Source: UBA5109 sp038148755 | GTDB taxonomy: Bacteria; Pseudomonadota; Gammaproteobacteria; Pseudomonadales; Pseudohongiellaceae | Length of the DNA: 64,000 bases | Assembly: GCA_038148755.1 (NCBI GenBank) | Contig: JAYQWA010000004.1 | Coordinates: forward strand, 62,001 to 126,000 | Reading direction: 5' to 3' | In this document: piece after piece, positions 8,793-17,347 of the stretch | Numbering within the stretch: the stretch's first letter is position 1 | How the letters are laid out: every line of letters begins with the position of its first letter | Position numbers and translations under genes: made by a program | Notes under the pieces: generated by a model | What the model saw: only the letters and a program-made list of their open reading frames with translations | The model's database searches: none | Told to the model about the DNA's origin: nothing

Positions 8793-9262
8793 AAATTCTG
8801 TTTATCTGCACCCATAACCGTTGCCGCAGCATTCTGGCGGAGGCTATCACCAATCATTATGGCGGTGATGTACTGGAGGCAGTGAGTGCCGGCAGCAGTC
8901 CTGCTGATCACGTACACCCACTCACCTTCAGCGCTTTGCGTGCCAAAGATATTCAAACCCATAATTTGCGCAGCAAGTCCTGGGATGAATTTGAAGACGA
9001 TGACATCGATTATGTGATTACGGTCTGTGATAAGGCTGCCAATGAACCCTGCCCGGTCTGGTTTGGCAAAGCCAGACAGGTGCGCTGGGGGCTGGCTGAT
9101 CCGAGTGCTATTAGCGGTGAACCGGAAGTCATCAATGCGGCCTTCAGCGCCACCATCAAACTGCTGAAACGGCGTATCAAGCAAATCAAAAGCTGGATCA
9201 AGCAAGGCATGGCAGATGATCAGTTGTATGAGCGTATCCAGAGTCTGGCCGAGGAAGGTTGA
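8789..9262 (+). CDS. arsC: Arsenate reductase, low-molecular-weight phosphatase (thioredoxin-coupled) type
   Basis: Reduces arsenate to arsenite so it can be exported. The N-terminus holds the CX5R phosphatase loop C7-THNRC-R13 followed by S14. C80 and C88 (VITVCDKAANEPCP) are placed as the relay cysteines of the thioredoxin-coupled ArsC class (C10/C82/C89 in the S. aureus enzyme). The acid-loop D104-P105 is present. Length 157 aa, with a C-terminal Lys-rich helix slightly longer than the minimal family. This is not the glutaredoxin-type ArsC of E. coli plasmids. Coupled to arsR by a 4-bp overlap. Confidence 0.92.
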   Translation: MKILFICTHNRCRSILAEAITNHYGGDVLEAVSAGSSPADHVHPLTFSALRAKDIQTHNLRSKSWDEFEDDDIDYVITVCDKAANEPCPVWFGKARQVRWGLADPSAISGEPEVINAAFSATIKLLKRRIKQIKSWIKQGMADDQLYERIQSLAEEG

Positions 9263-9274
9263 GGAATAAAATTC

Positions 9275-10300
9275 ATGGGCTTATTTGAACGCTATTTGAG
9301 TGTCTGGGTAGGTCTGGCGATTGTGGCCGGTGTCAGTCTGGGTAGTCTGAGTCCGGCATTTTTCGCTCTGTTTGCCGGTCTGGAAATTGCACACGTGAAT
9401 TTACCGGTGGCTGTTCTGATCTGGGTCATGATTTACCCAATGATGATTCAGATAGATTTTTCTTCCATTAAAGATGTCGGCAAAAAGCCCAAGGGGTTGT
9501 TGCTAACCTGCGTGGTCAACTGGCTGATAAAACCTTTTACCATGGCTTTTCTCGGCTGGTTGTTTTTCAAGGTACTTTTTGCTGGTTTGGTCGATCCAAA
9601 TTCAGCCACTGAATATATCGCTGGCATGATTCTTTTGGGTGTTGCCCCATGCACAGCCATGGTTTTTGTCTGGAGTCAGCTGACCAAAGGTGACCCTAAC
9701 TACACCCTGGTACAGGTGTCAGTAAACGACATTATTATGATTTTTGCTTTTGCGCCGATTGCGGCTTTTCTGTTGGGTGTCTCGGATATTGCTGTGCCCT
9801 GGACAACACTGCTGCTATCAGTTGTGCTTTATGTGGTTTTGCCCTTGGCTGCTGGTGTGCTAACCCGCCATCAATTGGATCGCGCCAATGATCATTACAG
9901 ACTCAATCATTTTCTACAGCTGCTGAAACCCTGGTCGATTACCGGGCTGCTGGCGACCGTTGTCTTACTCTTCGGTTTTCAGGCACAAACCATACTGTCT
10001 AATCCGGCAACCATTGTGCTGATTGCCATACCTCTGTTAATTCAAACCTACGGTATATTTTTTATTGCTTATGCCGCAGCTAAGGCCATGAAATTGCCAC
10101 ATAGCATTGCTGCTCCGGCCTGCCTGATTGGCACATCCAATTTTTTTGAACTGGCCGTTGCCGTGGCTATTTCAGTCTTTGGTTTGAATTCAGGCGCGGC
10201 ACTTGCCACCGTTGTGGGCGTACTGGTGGAAGTGCCGGTAATGTTGTCTCTGGTTTATCTGGTCAATAGAAGCAGGGCCGTGTTTGAGACAGCTAGTTAA
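9275..10300 (+). CDS. acr3: Arsenite efflux permease, ACR3 family
   Basis: Ten-helix inner-membrane carrier that expels As(III), completing the operon. The 341-residue sequence is hydrophobic throughout and has the ACR3 signature LGVAPCTAMVFVWSQL with the essential cysteine at residue 126, and the glutamate-bearing segment TSNFFELAVAVAISVFG near residue 290. A membrane segment pattern of ten fits the family rather than the 12-helix ArsB. It starts 12 bp after arsC. Its stop overlaps the convergent fabV stop by 4 bp (TTAA), leaving no room for a terminator between them. Confidence 0.94.
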   Translation: MGLFERYLSVWVGLAIVAGVSLGSLSPAFFALFAGLEIAHVNLPVAVLIWVMIYPMMIQIDFSSIKDVGKKPKGLLLTCVVNWLIKPFTMAFLGWLFFKVLFAGLVDPNSATEYIAGMILLGVAPCTAMVFVWSQLTKGDPNYTLVQVSVNDIIMIFAFAPIAAFLLGVSDIAVPWTTLLLSVVLYVVLPLAAGVLTRHQLDRANDHYRLNHFLQLLKPWSITGLLATVVLLFGFQAQTILSNPATIVLIAIPLLIQTYGIFFIAYAAAKAMKLPHSIAAPACLIGTSNFFELAVAVAISVFGLNSGAALATVVGVLVEVPVMLSLVYLVNRSRAVFETAS

Positions 10301-11487
10301 ACCATATTCGCTATCGGCACTTCAGGATTGACTTCAGCATCGTAATCCACGCCCGGCATTTCGAAGCCGAACAACTGCAGGAATTCAGTCTGATAGCCTT
10401 TGAAGTCGGTTAAGGCATCAATATTGTCGCTTTGTACCTGTTGCCAGAGGTCACTGACCTGCTGCTGCACATGTGGAGCCAGCTCCTTGTAGTCCGCCCG
10501 CAGCCGTCCATCTTCATCAAGCTTTGGATTATCGCCGTACAGACTTTCGCGGAACAATAACTCTACCTGCTCAATACAGCCTTCGTGTGTGCCTTCCGCT
10601 TTCATAATCTTGAACAGCATTGACAGATACAGTGGCATCACCGGAATCGCCGAACTGGCCTGCGTAACCACCGCTTTTAATACGGAGACTCTGGCTTCAC
10701 CATCAATCGGCGCAAGCTTGTCATTGATGGCTTTGGCTTTTTCGTCCAGATCTTTTTTAGCCGCACCGATGGTACCGTTCCAGTAAATATCCCAGGTTGG
10801 TTCTGCCCCCAGATAGGTATAGGCCGTGGTTTTGGCACCTTCCGCCAGTACTCCAGCTTCACTCAGGGCTTCTATCCAGAGCTGCCAGTCTTCACCACCC
10901 ATGACTTTTACCGTACCTGCAATTTCTTCTTCTGTTGCTGCTGGGACAGTCACTTCTTCGACAATTTTCTTGTCGGTGTTAATACCGCGAATCGTAATAT
11001 CGCTGCCGATAGGTTTCAGGGTGGAAGAATAAACTTCGCCGGACTTTGGATCTCTACGACGCGGGGAAGCCAGTGAATAAACCACCAGATCAACCTGCCC
11101 TAAATCGGCCTTGATAGTCTCAATGGTTTTCGCTTTGATCTCATCGGAAAAAGCATCGCCATTAATACTTTTAGCATACAAACCCTCAGCTTCTGCCAGG
11201 CCATGAAATGCTGCCGAGTTATACCAGCCAGCCGAGCCGGGCTTTCTATCCGTGCCTTCTTTTTCAAAAAACACACCCAGGGTTGCGGCTCCGCTACTAA
11301 AGGCTGCGGTGATTCGTGAAGCCAGCCCATAGCCTGTAGATGCACCGATAACCAGCACTTTCTTCGGCCCATCAACAAGCTCACCCTTGGCTTTAACGTA
11401 ATCAACCTGCCTTTGCACATTAGCAGCACAGCCAGTGGGGTGTGTTGTTATACACATAAAGCCACGAACACGGGGTTTGATAATCAT
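10297..11487 (-). CDS. fabV: Enoyl-[acyl-carrier-protein] reductase FabV (trans-2-enoyl-CoA reductase)
   Basis: NADH-dependent reductase of the last step of fatty-acid elongation. The 396-residue protein has the N-terminal PRVRGFMC start, the nucleotide loop GASTGYGLASR (48-58) and the FabV-specific Tyr-X8-Lys catalytic pair Y235...K244 in YWNGTIGAAK. FabV enzymes are large SDR members intrinsically insensitive to triclosan (family knowledge). A clear AAGGA precedes the ATG. Monocistronic; convergent with acr3 with overlapping stops. Confidence 0.95.
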   Translation of the reverse strand: MIIKPRVRGFMCITTHPTGCAANVQRQVDYVKAKGELVDGPKKVLVIGASTGYGLASRITAAFSSGAATLGVFFEKEGTDRKPGSAGWYNSAAFHGLAEAEGLYAKSINGDAFSDEIKAKTIETIKADLGQVDLVVYSLASPRRRDPKSGEVYSSTLKPIGSDITIRGINTDKKIVEEVTVPAATEEEIAGTVKVMGGEDWQLWIEALSEAGVLAEGAKTTAYTYLGAEPTWDIYWNGTIGAAKKDLDEKAKAINDKLAPIDGEARVSVLKAVVTQASSAIPVMPLYLSMLFKIMKAEGTHEGCIEQVELLFRESLYGDNPKLDEDGRLRADYKELAPHVQQQVSDLWQQVQSDNIDALTDFKGYQTEFLQLFGFEMPGVDYDAEVNPEVPIANMV

Positions 11488-11568
11488 GTGGTTTCCTTAA
11501 ATTAATTCTCTAGAAAGTCGGTTTGAATCATGTATCAGATGGGCGGCTATTTTAACACAGTATCTTAT

Positions 11569-12636
11569 TCAGTTGATTTTACTGGATAAAATGTAGGTCC
11601 TCTCATCTGGCTCAAGCTCGGCGATAGCTGAAATTTCCTCATAAAATAGGCTTAAGTCATAAGCCTGCTCTTCAAGTATGCTTTCAAATGCCGGCACCCA
11701 GTTGAAATAGGTTGCTACCGTGGCCAACTGCGCGTTATTGAGTTCCCTGCTCATCCAGGCATCGTAAGCATCATAATCATCCCAGCTGTTTCTTAGCTCA
11801 GCATAATCACGTTGCATTTGATGAAAGGCTTCAATCTTGGACTGGCGTTTTGAGTCTTCCGAATCATTACTCGCATAAATGCTTTCCAGTTGCTTGATGG
11901 TGGCAGACACCAAAGCGACAAACTCTTCCCGCCGCTGTGTATTTAATTCTGTCAGCTGCACTATATTACGGCTTTCGGCGGCATCAACATTATTAGCCGC
12001 CAGCCAGCGCCGCAGACCTTCTCTTTCAATTGTCGTAGCAAAGCTCTCATTAAATTCGGTATCACCCGGAATATATATCAGCTGATGTGCTAGTTCATGA
12101 AACAGTAAGGCTGCAAGCTGGTAGTCATCACGATTAATGATCGTGTTTAATACCGGATCCGAAAACCAGCCTAAGGTGGAGTAGGCACTGACTCCACCGA
12201 CATACACATCCAGCCCGTCTTCCTTAAGCCTGGCGGCATAAGCCTGAGCATCGGCTTCACTGAAATAACCACGATAAGACACGCAACCTGCAACCGGATA
12301 ACACCAGTTAATCGGGTTCATTGAAAATTCAGGGGCGGCAAACACATTCCAGACAACATAAGGCCGCTCAACGTCGACATAGGATTCATAGTTATTGGCA
12401 ACCGGCAGCAATAATTCATCTTCTGCAAAGGACCGGATCTCAAGAATGGTGGACAGCTTGGCTTTTAATTCAGGAGAGCCGCGCTCATCCGCAATCAAGT
12501 CCTCAATGGCTTCACGCTTACTTAAAATTGAAAGCTGACCAAAGATAGCTTGACTGTAATAGGAAACGCTCTCGCAACCCGCAAGCAAGAGACAAATTGA
12601 AGCAAGAATGAGCTTATTCGAGCACTTTAATTTCAT
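11569..12636 (-). CDS. Predicted aminopeptidase-like metalloprotease lipoprotein (HExxH)
   Basis: A 355-residue envelope protein of the predicted aminopeptidase family I associate with COG4324. The lipoprotein signal MKLKCSNKLILASICLLLAGC ends in a clear LLAG|C lipobox. The zinc motif HELAHQ sits in LLFHELAHQLIY with downstream NESFATTIEREG, a possible third-ligand glutamate region. Earlier blocks VVWNVFAAPEFS and GYF-EADAQAYAARL are also family-like. The frame stays open up to 12687, but the lipobox fixes the start at 12636, giving a 23-bp overlap with the glutaminyl cyclase gene upstream. The substrate is unknown. Confidence 0.82.
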   Translation of the reverse strand: MKLKCSNKLILASICLLLAGCESVSYYSQAIFGQLSILSKREAIEDLIADERGSPELKAKLSTILEIRSFAEDELLLPVANNYESYVDVERPYVVWNVFAAPEFSMNPINWCYPVAGCVSYRGYFSEADAQAYAARLKEDGLDVYVGGVSAYSTLGWFSDPVLNTIINRDDYQLAALLFHELAHQLIYIPGDTEFNESFATTIEREGLRRWLAANNVDAAESRNIVQLTELNTQRREEFVALVSATIKQLESIYASNDSEDSKRQSKIEAFHQMQRDYAELRNSWDDYDAYDAWMSRELNNAQLATVATYFNWVPAFESILEEQAYDLSLFYEEISAIAELEPDERTYILSSKIN

Positions 12637-13408
12637 AGAGGCTGGGCCAGAGTTTACCTGTGACAAATAGTCGCTCGTTATCTGCATCCCAGGCGATACC
12701 GTTCAGCACGGCATCGCGGTTTCGGCGCGCCGTATATAAACCGCTTAAATCAACCCGACTGTTGACTGCTCCGCTTTCAGGATCAATCCGCACAATATAA
12801 TCCTGATACCAGATATTGCCCCATATTTCGCCATTGATATATTCCAACTCATTAATATTAGCCACAGCGCCCAATTCATCAGTTACCTGAATTCTTTTGA
12901 CTTCAGTTAAAGACTCGGGATCCAGAAACCGCAGATAAGAGCTGCCATCACTGACAATCAGATATTCACCATCATGCGTAATGCCCCAGCCCTCACCAGG
13001 CAGGTAGAAACTGGAAAGTTGCGTGAAACTTTCCTTGTCATACACAAAACCAACATTGGACACCCAGGTAAGCTGGTAGATTTTGTCACCCAGAATAGTA
13101 ATACCTTCTCCAAAATAACGCCGTTCCAGGTTTTTTCTTTGCAGTAATTCACCCGTCTCCAGATCCAGCAGACGCAGGGCAGACTGCCCTCTTTGCCCGG
13201 TACCTTCATAGAGTTTACCGTCAACAAATACCAGCCCCTGAGTAAAGGCTTCCGTATCATGTGGGAATTGATTGATGACTTCAATTTGATAGACCGGTGA
13301 CTCCCCGGACCCAAGCGTGCCAGGCAAACCGAAAAACAGGGCTATCGCCAGAACTACCAGAACCAGTGATACCTGCATAGTGCGCGAACTTATAAGTTTG
13401 CCGGGCAT
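12614..13408 (-). CDS. Glutaminyl-peptide cyclotransferase (plant-type glutamine cyclotransferase)
   Basis: Predicted to convert N-terminal glutamine of peptides to pyroglutamate in the periplasm. It has an N-terminal membrane or signal segment (about residues 11-30), then the beta-propeller family motifs FPHDTEAFTQGLVF, LYEGTGQRGQSALR, YFGEGITIL, YQLTWVSNVGFVYD, GEGWGITHDG, NELEYINGEIWGNIWY and NGIAWDADNERLFVTGK-LWPSLYEI. Length 264 aa matches the secreted bacterial form. It lies between a MAPEG gene (6 bp upstream) and the HExxH lipoprotein (23-bp overlap), so the three probably form one operon. The start could also be the ATG at 13378. Confidence 0.9.
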   Translation of the reverse strand: MPGKLISSRTMQVSLVLVVLAIALFFGLPGTLGSGESPVYQIEVINQFPHDTEAFTQGLVFVDGKLYEGTGQRGQSALRLLDLETGELLQRKNLERRYFGEGITILGDKIYQLTWVSNVGFVYDKESFTQLSSFYLPGEGWGITHDGEYLIVSDGSSYLRFLDPESLTEVKRIQVTDELGAVANINELEYINGEIWGNIWYQDYIVRIDPESGAVNSRVDLSGLYTARRNRDAVLNGIAWDADNERLFVTGKLWPSLYEIKVLE

Positions 13409-13414
13409 CTTTGT

Positions 13415-13819
13415 TTAACCCAGAAAAGACAGTGCAGCAGCTGCTATAGTGCCGATTGCCAGCAAGGCTGTTGCCAGAAAGCCGATCAGGAAGCCCTTGC
13501 CTCTGGACGCTGGATCTTTAACGTAACTACCTGCATAAACGAAACGACCTATAAGCCAGAGGACACCGAGGGCACTGACAATTTCATAGCCCATCCAACC
13601 CTGGGCTTCAGCCATGACAGGAAAAACCAGATACAGAGGAATGAACACCATCAACTGTTCCAGGGTGTTTTGCTGCACACGGTAAAGCCGTTCAAATTCG
13701 GGATGCCCTGAAATAGCCGGCGCTTTAATATCAAACTTCACTCTGGCACCACCAACCTTGACCCCAAAGAACATGTATTGAAACAGGATTAACACCAGTA
13801 CGATCGCCATCAGTCCCAT
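13415..13819 (-). CDS. MAPEG family membrane protein
   Basis: A 134-residue integral membrane protein with four hydrophobic helices. Sequence features such as R-VKFDIKAP, FERLYRVQQNTLEQL and RFVYAGSY are typical of MAPEG (membrane-associated eicosanoid/glutathione metabolism) proteins. Bacterial members are glutathione-dependent in some cases but mostly uncharacterised. The ATG has an excellent ribosome site (GAGAGGGG). First gene of a probable operon with the glutaminyl cyclase and HExxH lipoprotein. Confidence 0.87.
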   Translation of the reverse strand: MGLMAIVLVLILFQYMFFGVKVGGARVKFDIKAPAISGHPEFERLYRVQQNTLEQLMVFIPLYLVFPVMAEAQGWMGYEIVSALGVLWLIGRFVYAGSYVKDPASRGKGFLIGFLATALLAIGTIAAAALSFLG

Positions 13820-13900
13820 TGTTTTCCCCTCTCTATGGTTATAAGTATAGTTATTAAAATCAGGCTAAAGACTACCATAACAACAGAAATCACAGGAAAT

Positions 13901-13928
13901 AAAAAACCCGGGCAAGCCCGGGTTTTTT
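13901..13928 (-). terminator. Rho-independent terminator downstream of exbD
   Basis: Perfect stem AAAAAACCCGGGC / GCCCGGGTTTTTT with a two-base AA loop. Flanking T tracts on both strands make it potentially bidirectional. It lies 18 bp past the exbD stop on the minus strand and just ahead of the MAPEG operon. Confidence 0.85.
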
Positions 13929-13946
13929 TAATTCTCAATTTATGTT

Positions 13947-14366
13947 TTAGCGTCCTTCTATCACTGAAATATCAGTAGCACCGGCTTCCCGTGATGAGTT
14001 CATGACTGTGACCAGCGTATTGGCCGTTGAATCGGCATTCGGTTGAATGACTATTGACGCAACCGGATTCTCAGCCCGTGCTGAAGCTACCCTGGCGCGC
14101 ACTGCTGAAATATCTACCCGTTCCTGATTAAAGAAAATCTGGTCTCTGGCATCAATCTGGATCAGCACATTTTGTGGATCATCAGCACTCGGAGGTGGCG
14201 GGTTATTATTAGGATCCTGGCCCTGTACATTCAAGGTAGACTCTTTAACAAAAGAGGCTGTTACGACAAAAAAGATTAAAAGAATAAATACCACGTCCAA
14301 CATGGGCGTCAGATCGATGCTGGATTCATCCTTCTTTCTTTTCATTGAACTTGCTACTGTTTTCAT
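13947..14366 (-). CDS. exbD: ExbD/TolR-family biopolymer transport protein (orphan)
   Basis: Inner-membrane subunit of proton-driven motors that energise TonB or related systems. The 139-residue protein has a short cytoplasmic start, the membrane helix with the essential aspartate D24 (IDLTPMLDVVFILLIFF), a Pro/Asn-rich linker and the periplasmic domain ending DISVIEGR. The N-terminal start MKRKKDESSIDLTPM resembles the paired ExbD subunits of ExbB-ExbD-ExbD clusters. No exbB, tonB or second exbD is next to it, so its partner must be encoded elsewhere. Monocistronic with its own terminator. Confidence 0.88.
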   Translation of the reverse strand: MKTVASSMKRKKDESSIDLTPMLDVVFILLIFFVVTASFVKESTLNVQGQDPNNNPPPPSADDPQNVLIQIDARDQIFFNQERVDISAVRARVASARAENPVASIVIQPNADSTANTLVTVMNSSREAGATDISVIEGR

Positions 14367-14466
14367 ATGCTACTTCATATCCTAGTCAGTAATCTGTTTT
14401 TTAGAGGGCATCCAGTATACCAGCTTTAGTCGACCCTGCAAGCCATGGAAAAACAAGAAATCTCTC

Positions 14467-15054
14467 TTATTTTTTAATGCTATCAAGACCGATTTTGAGG
14501 GTCTCGCCTAGCTGTTTAGGGCTACGACCATTCCTGGCACTGACATATAGGCCTTGCAGCAAATTCATCAATACTTCTGCCGCCTGCTCCGCTTTTAATC
14601 CGCGTTTTAACTGTTTGGCCTTTTCTAGTTCCCTGGCGCGGCCCAGAAAAGCTTTATGTATGTTATTCAATGACTTACGAATAATTTTTTGCATCTCTTT
14701 ATTCTGGTTAATGCTTTCACATACTGAATTGACCAGCAAACAACCCAGAGTCCTTTGTTTAGTAGGCGCAAGCACGATGACATTTTGAATATAGGCTTCG
14801 ATCGCGGAGAAAGCCGACAATTTGGAATTGCCAAGACTGGCATCAACCTGGGCTTTTAACTGATTGTTATAGCGCTCAACACATAAAGTAAAAAAGGTAT
14901 CTTTATCTCCAAATGAATTATACAAAGTGCCTCTGTTGATGCGGGTAGCATCCAGCAATTTCTGAACAGAGCTGGCCTCATAGCCATCTCGCCAGAATTG
15001 TTGCATCGCATTTTCAAGGACGCTGTCATAATCAAATTCAATCGGTCTCGCCAT
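14467..15054 (-). CDS. TetR/AcrR-family transcriptional regulator
   Basis: A 195-residue one-component repressor. The N-terminal helix-turn-helix covers about residues 8-55 (VLENAMQQFWRDGYEASSVQ, then INRGTLYNSFGDKDTFF). The C-terminal domain, with LGCLLVNSVCE, is typical of the AcrR/TetR_C group that answers hydrophobic ligands. The start at 15054 (MARPIEFD) has an upstream AAAGGA; a longer frame from 15147 is unlikely. Divergent from the CocE-like gene, its best candidate target. Ligand unknown. Confidence 0.88.
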   Translation of the reverse strand: MARPIEFDYDSVLENAMQQFWRDGYEASSVQKLLDATRINRGTLYNSFGDKDTFFTLCVERYNNQLKAQVDASLGNSKLSAFSAIEAYIQNVIVLAPTKQRTLGCLLVNSVCESINQNKEMQKIIRKSLNNIHKAFLGRARELEKAKQLKRGLKAEQAAEVLMNLLQGLYVSARNGRSPKQLGETLKIGLDSIKK

Positions 15055-15225
15055 AGCTTGGAAATTTCCTTTGTTAATTAATATCAATTCAATTTGATGC
15101 GGATATAAAAATTCCTTAACTCTCTTTTTAATTCCAGAGCCGGGCATTCCATTAAAAAAGCACCTTAATTCGTCAGAAAATGACTGTATGAACAGGCTTA
15201 TCCGCAGCCTAAGACTGAGCTAATT

Positions 15226-15248
15226 TTAGTACAAAAGTACCCAACTAA
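15226..15248. promoter_or_regulatory. Dyad element in the tetR / CocE-like divergent spacer
   Basis: The spacer 15055-15370 (316 bp) holds no gene. Within it, TTAGT-N13-ACTAA (15226-15248) encloses a second palindrome GTAC-AAAA-GTAC (15229-15240). TetR regulators often bind such dyads between their own gene and a divergent target. No clear -35/-10 pair could be fixed. The role is inference. Confidence 0.35.
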
Positions 15249-15370
15249 CTAGCTAAAGGCACTAAATAAAGCCGGTAATCCCATTGAAACCTACAAAAAC
15301 TAAAAAAAATTCACGCTCTCAACCAGCATAATTAAACATTGTTATATTAAGTCTTCCTTGCAAACATGGT

Positions 15371-17347
15371 TTGCTTACCCAGATTGGGTATAATTTAGTT
15401 TCACATACCTGTTTAATACTGGCGACTCCTGAAATAGTGTTGATAAATTTAATTTCTTGCAGAATCAACTACTCATATTTGCTGTTTGCTATTTTCGGAT
15501 TAGCATTTTCTTCTGTGCAAAGCATTGCCCAGACCCCGATTCAGGCTAGCGGACCGTTAATTACGACCGAAAGTAATCTGATGGTGACTATGCGCGATGG
15601 TATCAATATCGCTCTTGATATTTATCGTCCTGCGCAAGATGGTACTTACCCTACCCTCTATAGCTCAGCACCATATCCTCACATTGATGATAATACGCCT
15701 CCCGATAATTCAGCACTGGGTTCTGTCGCCTGGTTTGTCAGCCAGGGTTTTAATTATGTGATTGCCAGTACTCGCGGCACAGGTTTATCTGAAGGAGACT
15801 ATGAATTTTTTTCACGCGACGAGCAGCAGGATCATTACGAAATCATAGAGTGGATAGCCGAACAACCCTGGTCTGATGGTCAGGTGCTTGGTATCGGTTC
15901 AGATTACTATGCGACCGCGCAATGGCATATGGCTATCCAGAATCCACCTTCCTTGAAATGTATTGCCCCGATAAACGGGGTAACACAACCTTACCAGGAC
16001 TGGGCATTTCCGGGCGGCTTTGCTAATCCTGATTTTTTACAGGACTGGTATGAAAACAGAGTAAGGAGAGCTAACGCCTTTGCTGATTCTGCCTCTCCGA
16101 CACTGGTTAATTATGATTTACGCTTACAAATGCTGGCCCACCCTTTGTACGATGATTATTGGCAAATACGCGGGAGCCTGCCTAACGTTGAGGCGATAAA
16201 TATCCCGGTATTTATTATCGATAGCTGGCAACAAGGCCTGTCACTAACCAGTAATTTTATGGCTCTGGAGCGTTTAAACAGCCAGCACAAAATGGCAGTC
16301 TTTAATGCTGAAACAGCCTTGCTGCAAGATAGTGTTTTTCTTGAGCAATACCTCTTACCCTATTACCAGTGGTGTTTGCAGAATGAAAACGCTCCCGATT
16401 TCACCATGCTGCCTGAATTGCGATACCAGAATCAGGGAGCCGCTTCATGGCAAACACTGACTGGCTGGCCACCACAAGAATCCAACTATACCGCCCTGTA
16501 TTTGAATCGGCAGGAACTCGACACCAATGTTCCCGCTAAGCTTGATCTCGAAATCCAGACAAATAATATTGCCGTCTCACGCTTCGGTTCCCTAGATGCC
16601 GCAACCGATATTGATAGTTTGACCTTTATCAGCAATCCGCTGGTGAATGACCTGGAAATTACCGGGCCAATAATGTTTGAGCTTTATGCCAGCAGTTCCG
16701 AAACCGATACGGCATTTGAAGTAAGCCTGCTTGAAGAAATCAATCTGGAAGAAGTAGCTTCCAGCCTCAGCTTGCCAGGTTTTTTAATGAAGGTTATTGA
16801 GTCGGCTGCCAGCAATGCTATAGGCACCACTTTGGTAGAGGTTTCCAGTGGCAGATTAAAAGCTTCACTGCGTGCTTACAGAGAAGGTAGTAATGAAGAT
16901 TACCAGCCCCGCTACTTTTTCAATGCCGAGTCGCCTCTGGTTCCTTCAAGAACCACCCGCATGGATATTGCAATGCAACCCGTAGCCCACCGCTTTAGAG
17001 CCGGTAGCAAAATCATATTACGTGTTAAACAAATTACTGACGATTCACTGGCTGAGACCAGTCGGCAGGATAGTATTTTTCATAACCAGCGCAGTCCCTC
17101 CAGAATTTGGCTGCCAGTTCTGTCTGGAGAGCTGGCAATGAGAGAAGCCATGCCAGAAGAAGACTTATCGGATATTCCGGTTGATGTGCAAAGCGAGTTA
17201 ATCCCTGATCCTGCGACCGGCTTTCGTTTCGATACGGAGTTTTCCAGTGAATTCAATAATGGTGAGCTGACAGACTCTCTCAGACAGGCTACTGATAATC
17301 CGATATTGTTTATTCGTCCGCAAGCAACACCGGAAACTACAGAATAA
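15371..17347 (+). CDS. CocE/NonD-family (peptidase S15-like) secreted protein with a degenerate catalytic triad
   Basis: Overall layout follows X-Pro dipeptidyl-peptidase/CocE hydrolases: N-terminal VTMRDGINIALDIYRPAQDG, APYPH, ASTRGTGLSEG, WIAEQPWSDGQV, and a C-terminal jelly-roll with HRFRAGSKIILRVKQ. A signal peptide (YLLFAIFGLAFSSVQSIAQ) indicates export. However, the nucleophile elbow G-x-S-Y reads G-S-D178-Y; the GWYD acid motif reads SWQQ (Q288); and the PWxHG histidine segment reads NAETAL around residues 312-317. All three triad positions therefore seem lost. The true start may be a GTG/TTG near 15437, because the first ~20 residues look unlike a signal. Overlaps the DUF445 gene by 11 bp tail to tail. 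Confidence 0.8.
   Translation: MLTQIGYNLVSHTCLILATPEIVLINLISCRINYSYLLFAIFGLAFSSVQSIAQTPIQASGPLITTESNLMVTMRDGINIALDIYRPAQDGTYPTLYSSAPYPHIDDNTPPDNSALGSVAWFVSQGFNYVIASTRGTGLSEGDYEFFSRDEQQDHYEIIEWIAEQPWSDGQVLGIGSDYYATAQWHMAIQNPPSLKCIAPINGVTQPYQDWAFPGGFANPDFLQDWYENRVRRANAFADSASPTLVNYDLRLQMLAHPLYDDYWQIRGSLPNVEAINIPVFIIDSWQQGLSLTSNFMALERLNSQHKMAVFNAETALLQDSVFLEQYLLPYYQWCLQNENAPDFTMLPELRYQNQGAASWQTLTGWPPQESNYTALYLNRQELDTNVPAKLDLEIQTNNIAVSRFGSLDAATDIDSLTFISNPLVNDLEITGPIMFELYASSSETDTAFEVSLLEEINLEEVASSLSLPGFLMKVIESAASNAIGTTLVEVSSGRLKASLRAYREGSNEDYQPRYFFNAESPLVPSRTTRMDIAMQPVAHRFRAGSKIILRVKQITDDSLAETSRQDSIFHNQRSPSRIWLPVLSGELAMREAMPEEDLSDIPVDVQSELIPDPATGFRFDTEFSSEFNNGELTDSLRQATDNPILFIRPQATPETTE

Noticed and set aside
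8473..8853. 126-codon open frame antisense to arsR-arsC
   Set aside because: No family match, no ribosome site, lies opposite two clear genes; shadow frame.
8756..9205. 149-codon open frame antisense to arsC
   Set aside because: Lies wholly opposite arsC with no recognisable motif.
15055..15147. N-terminal extension of the TetR regulator
   Set aside because: The MARPIEFD start has AAAGGA upstream and fits the family; the 31-residue extension does not.
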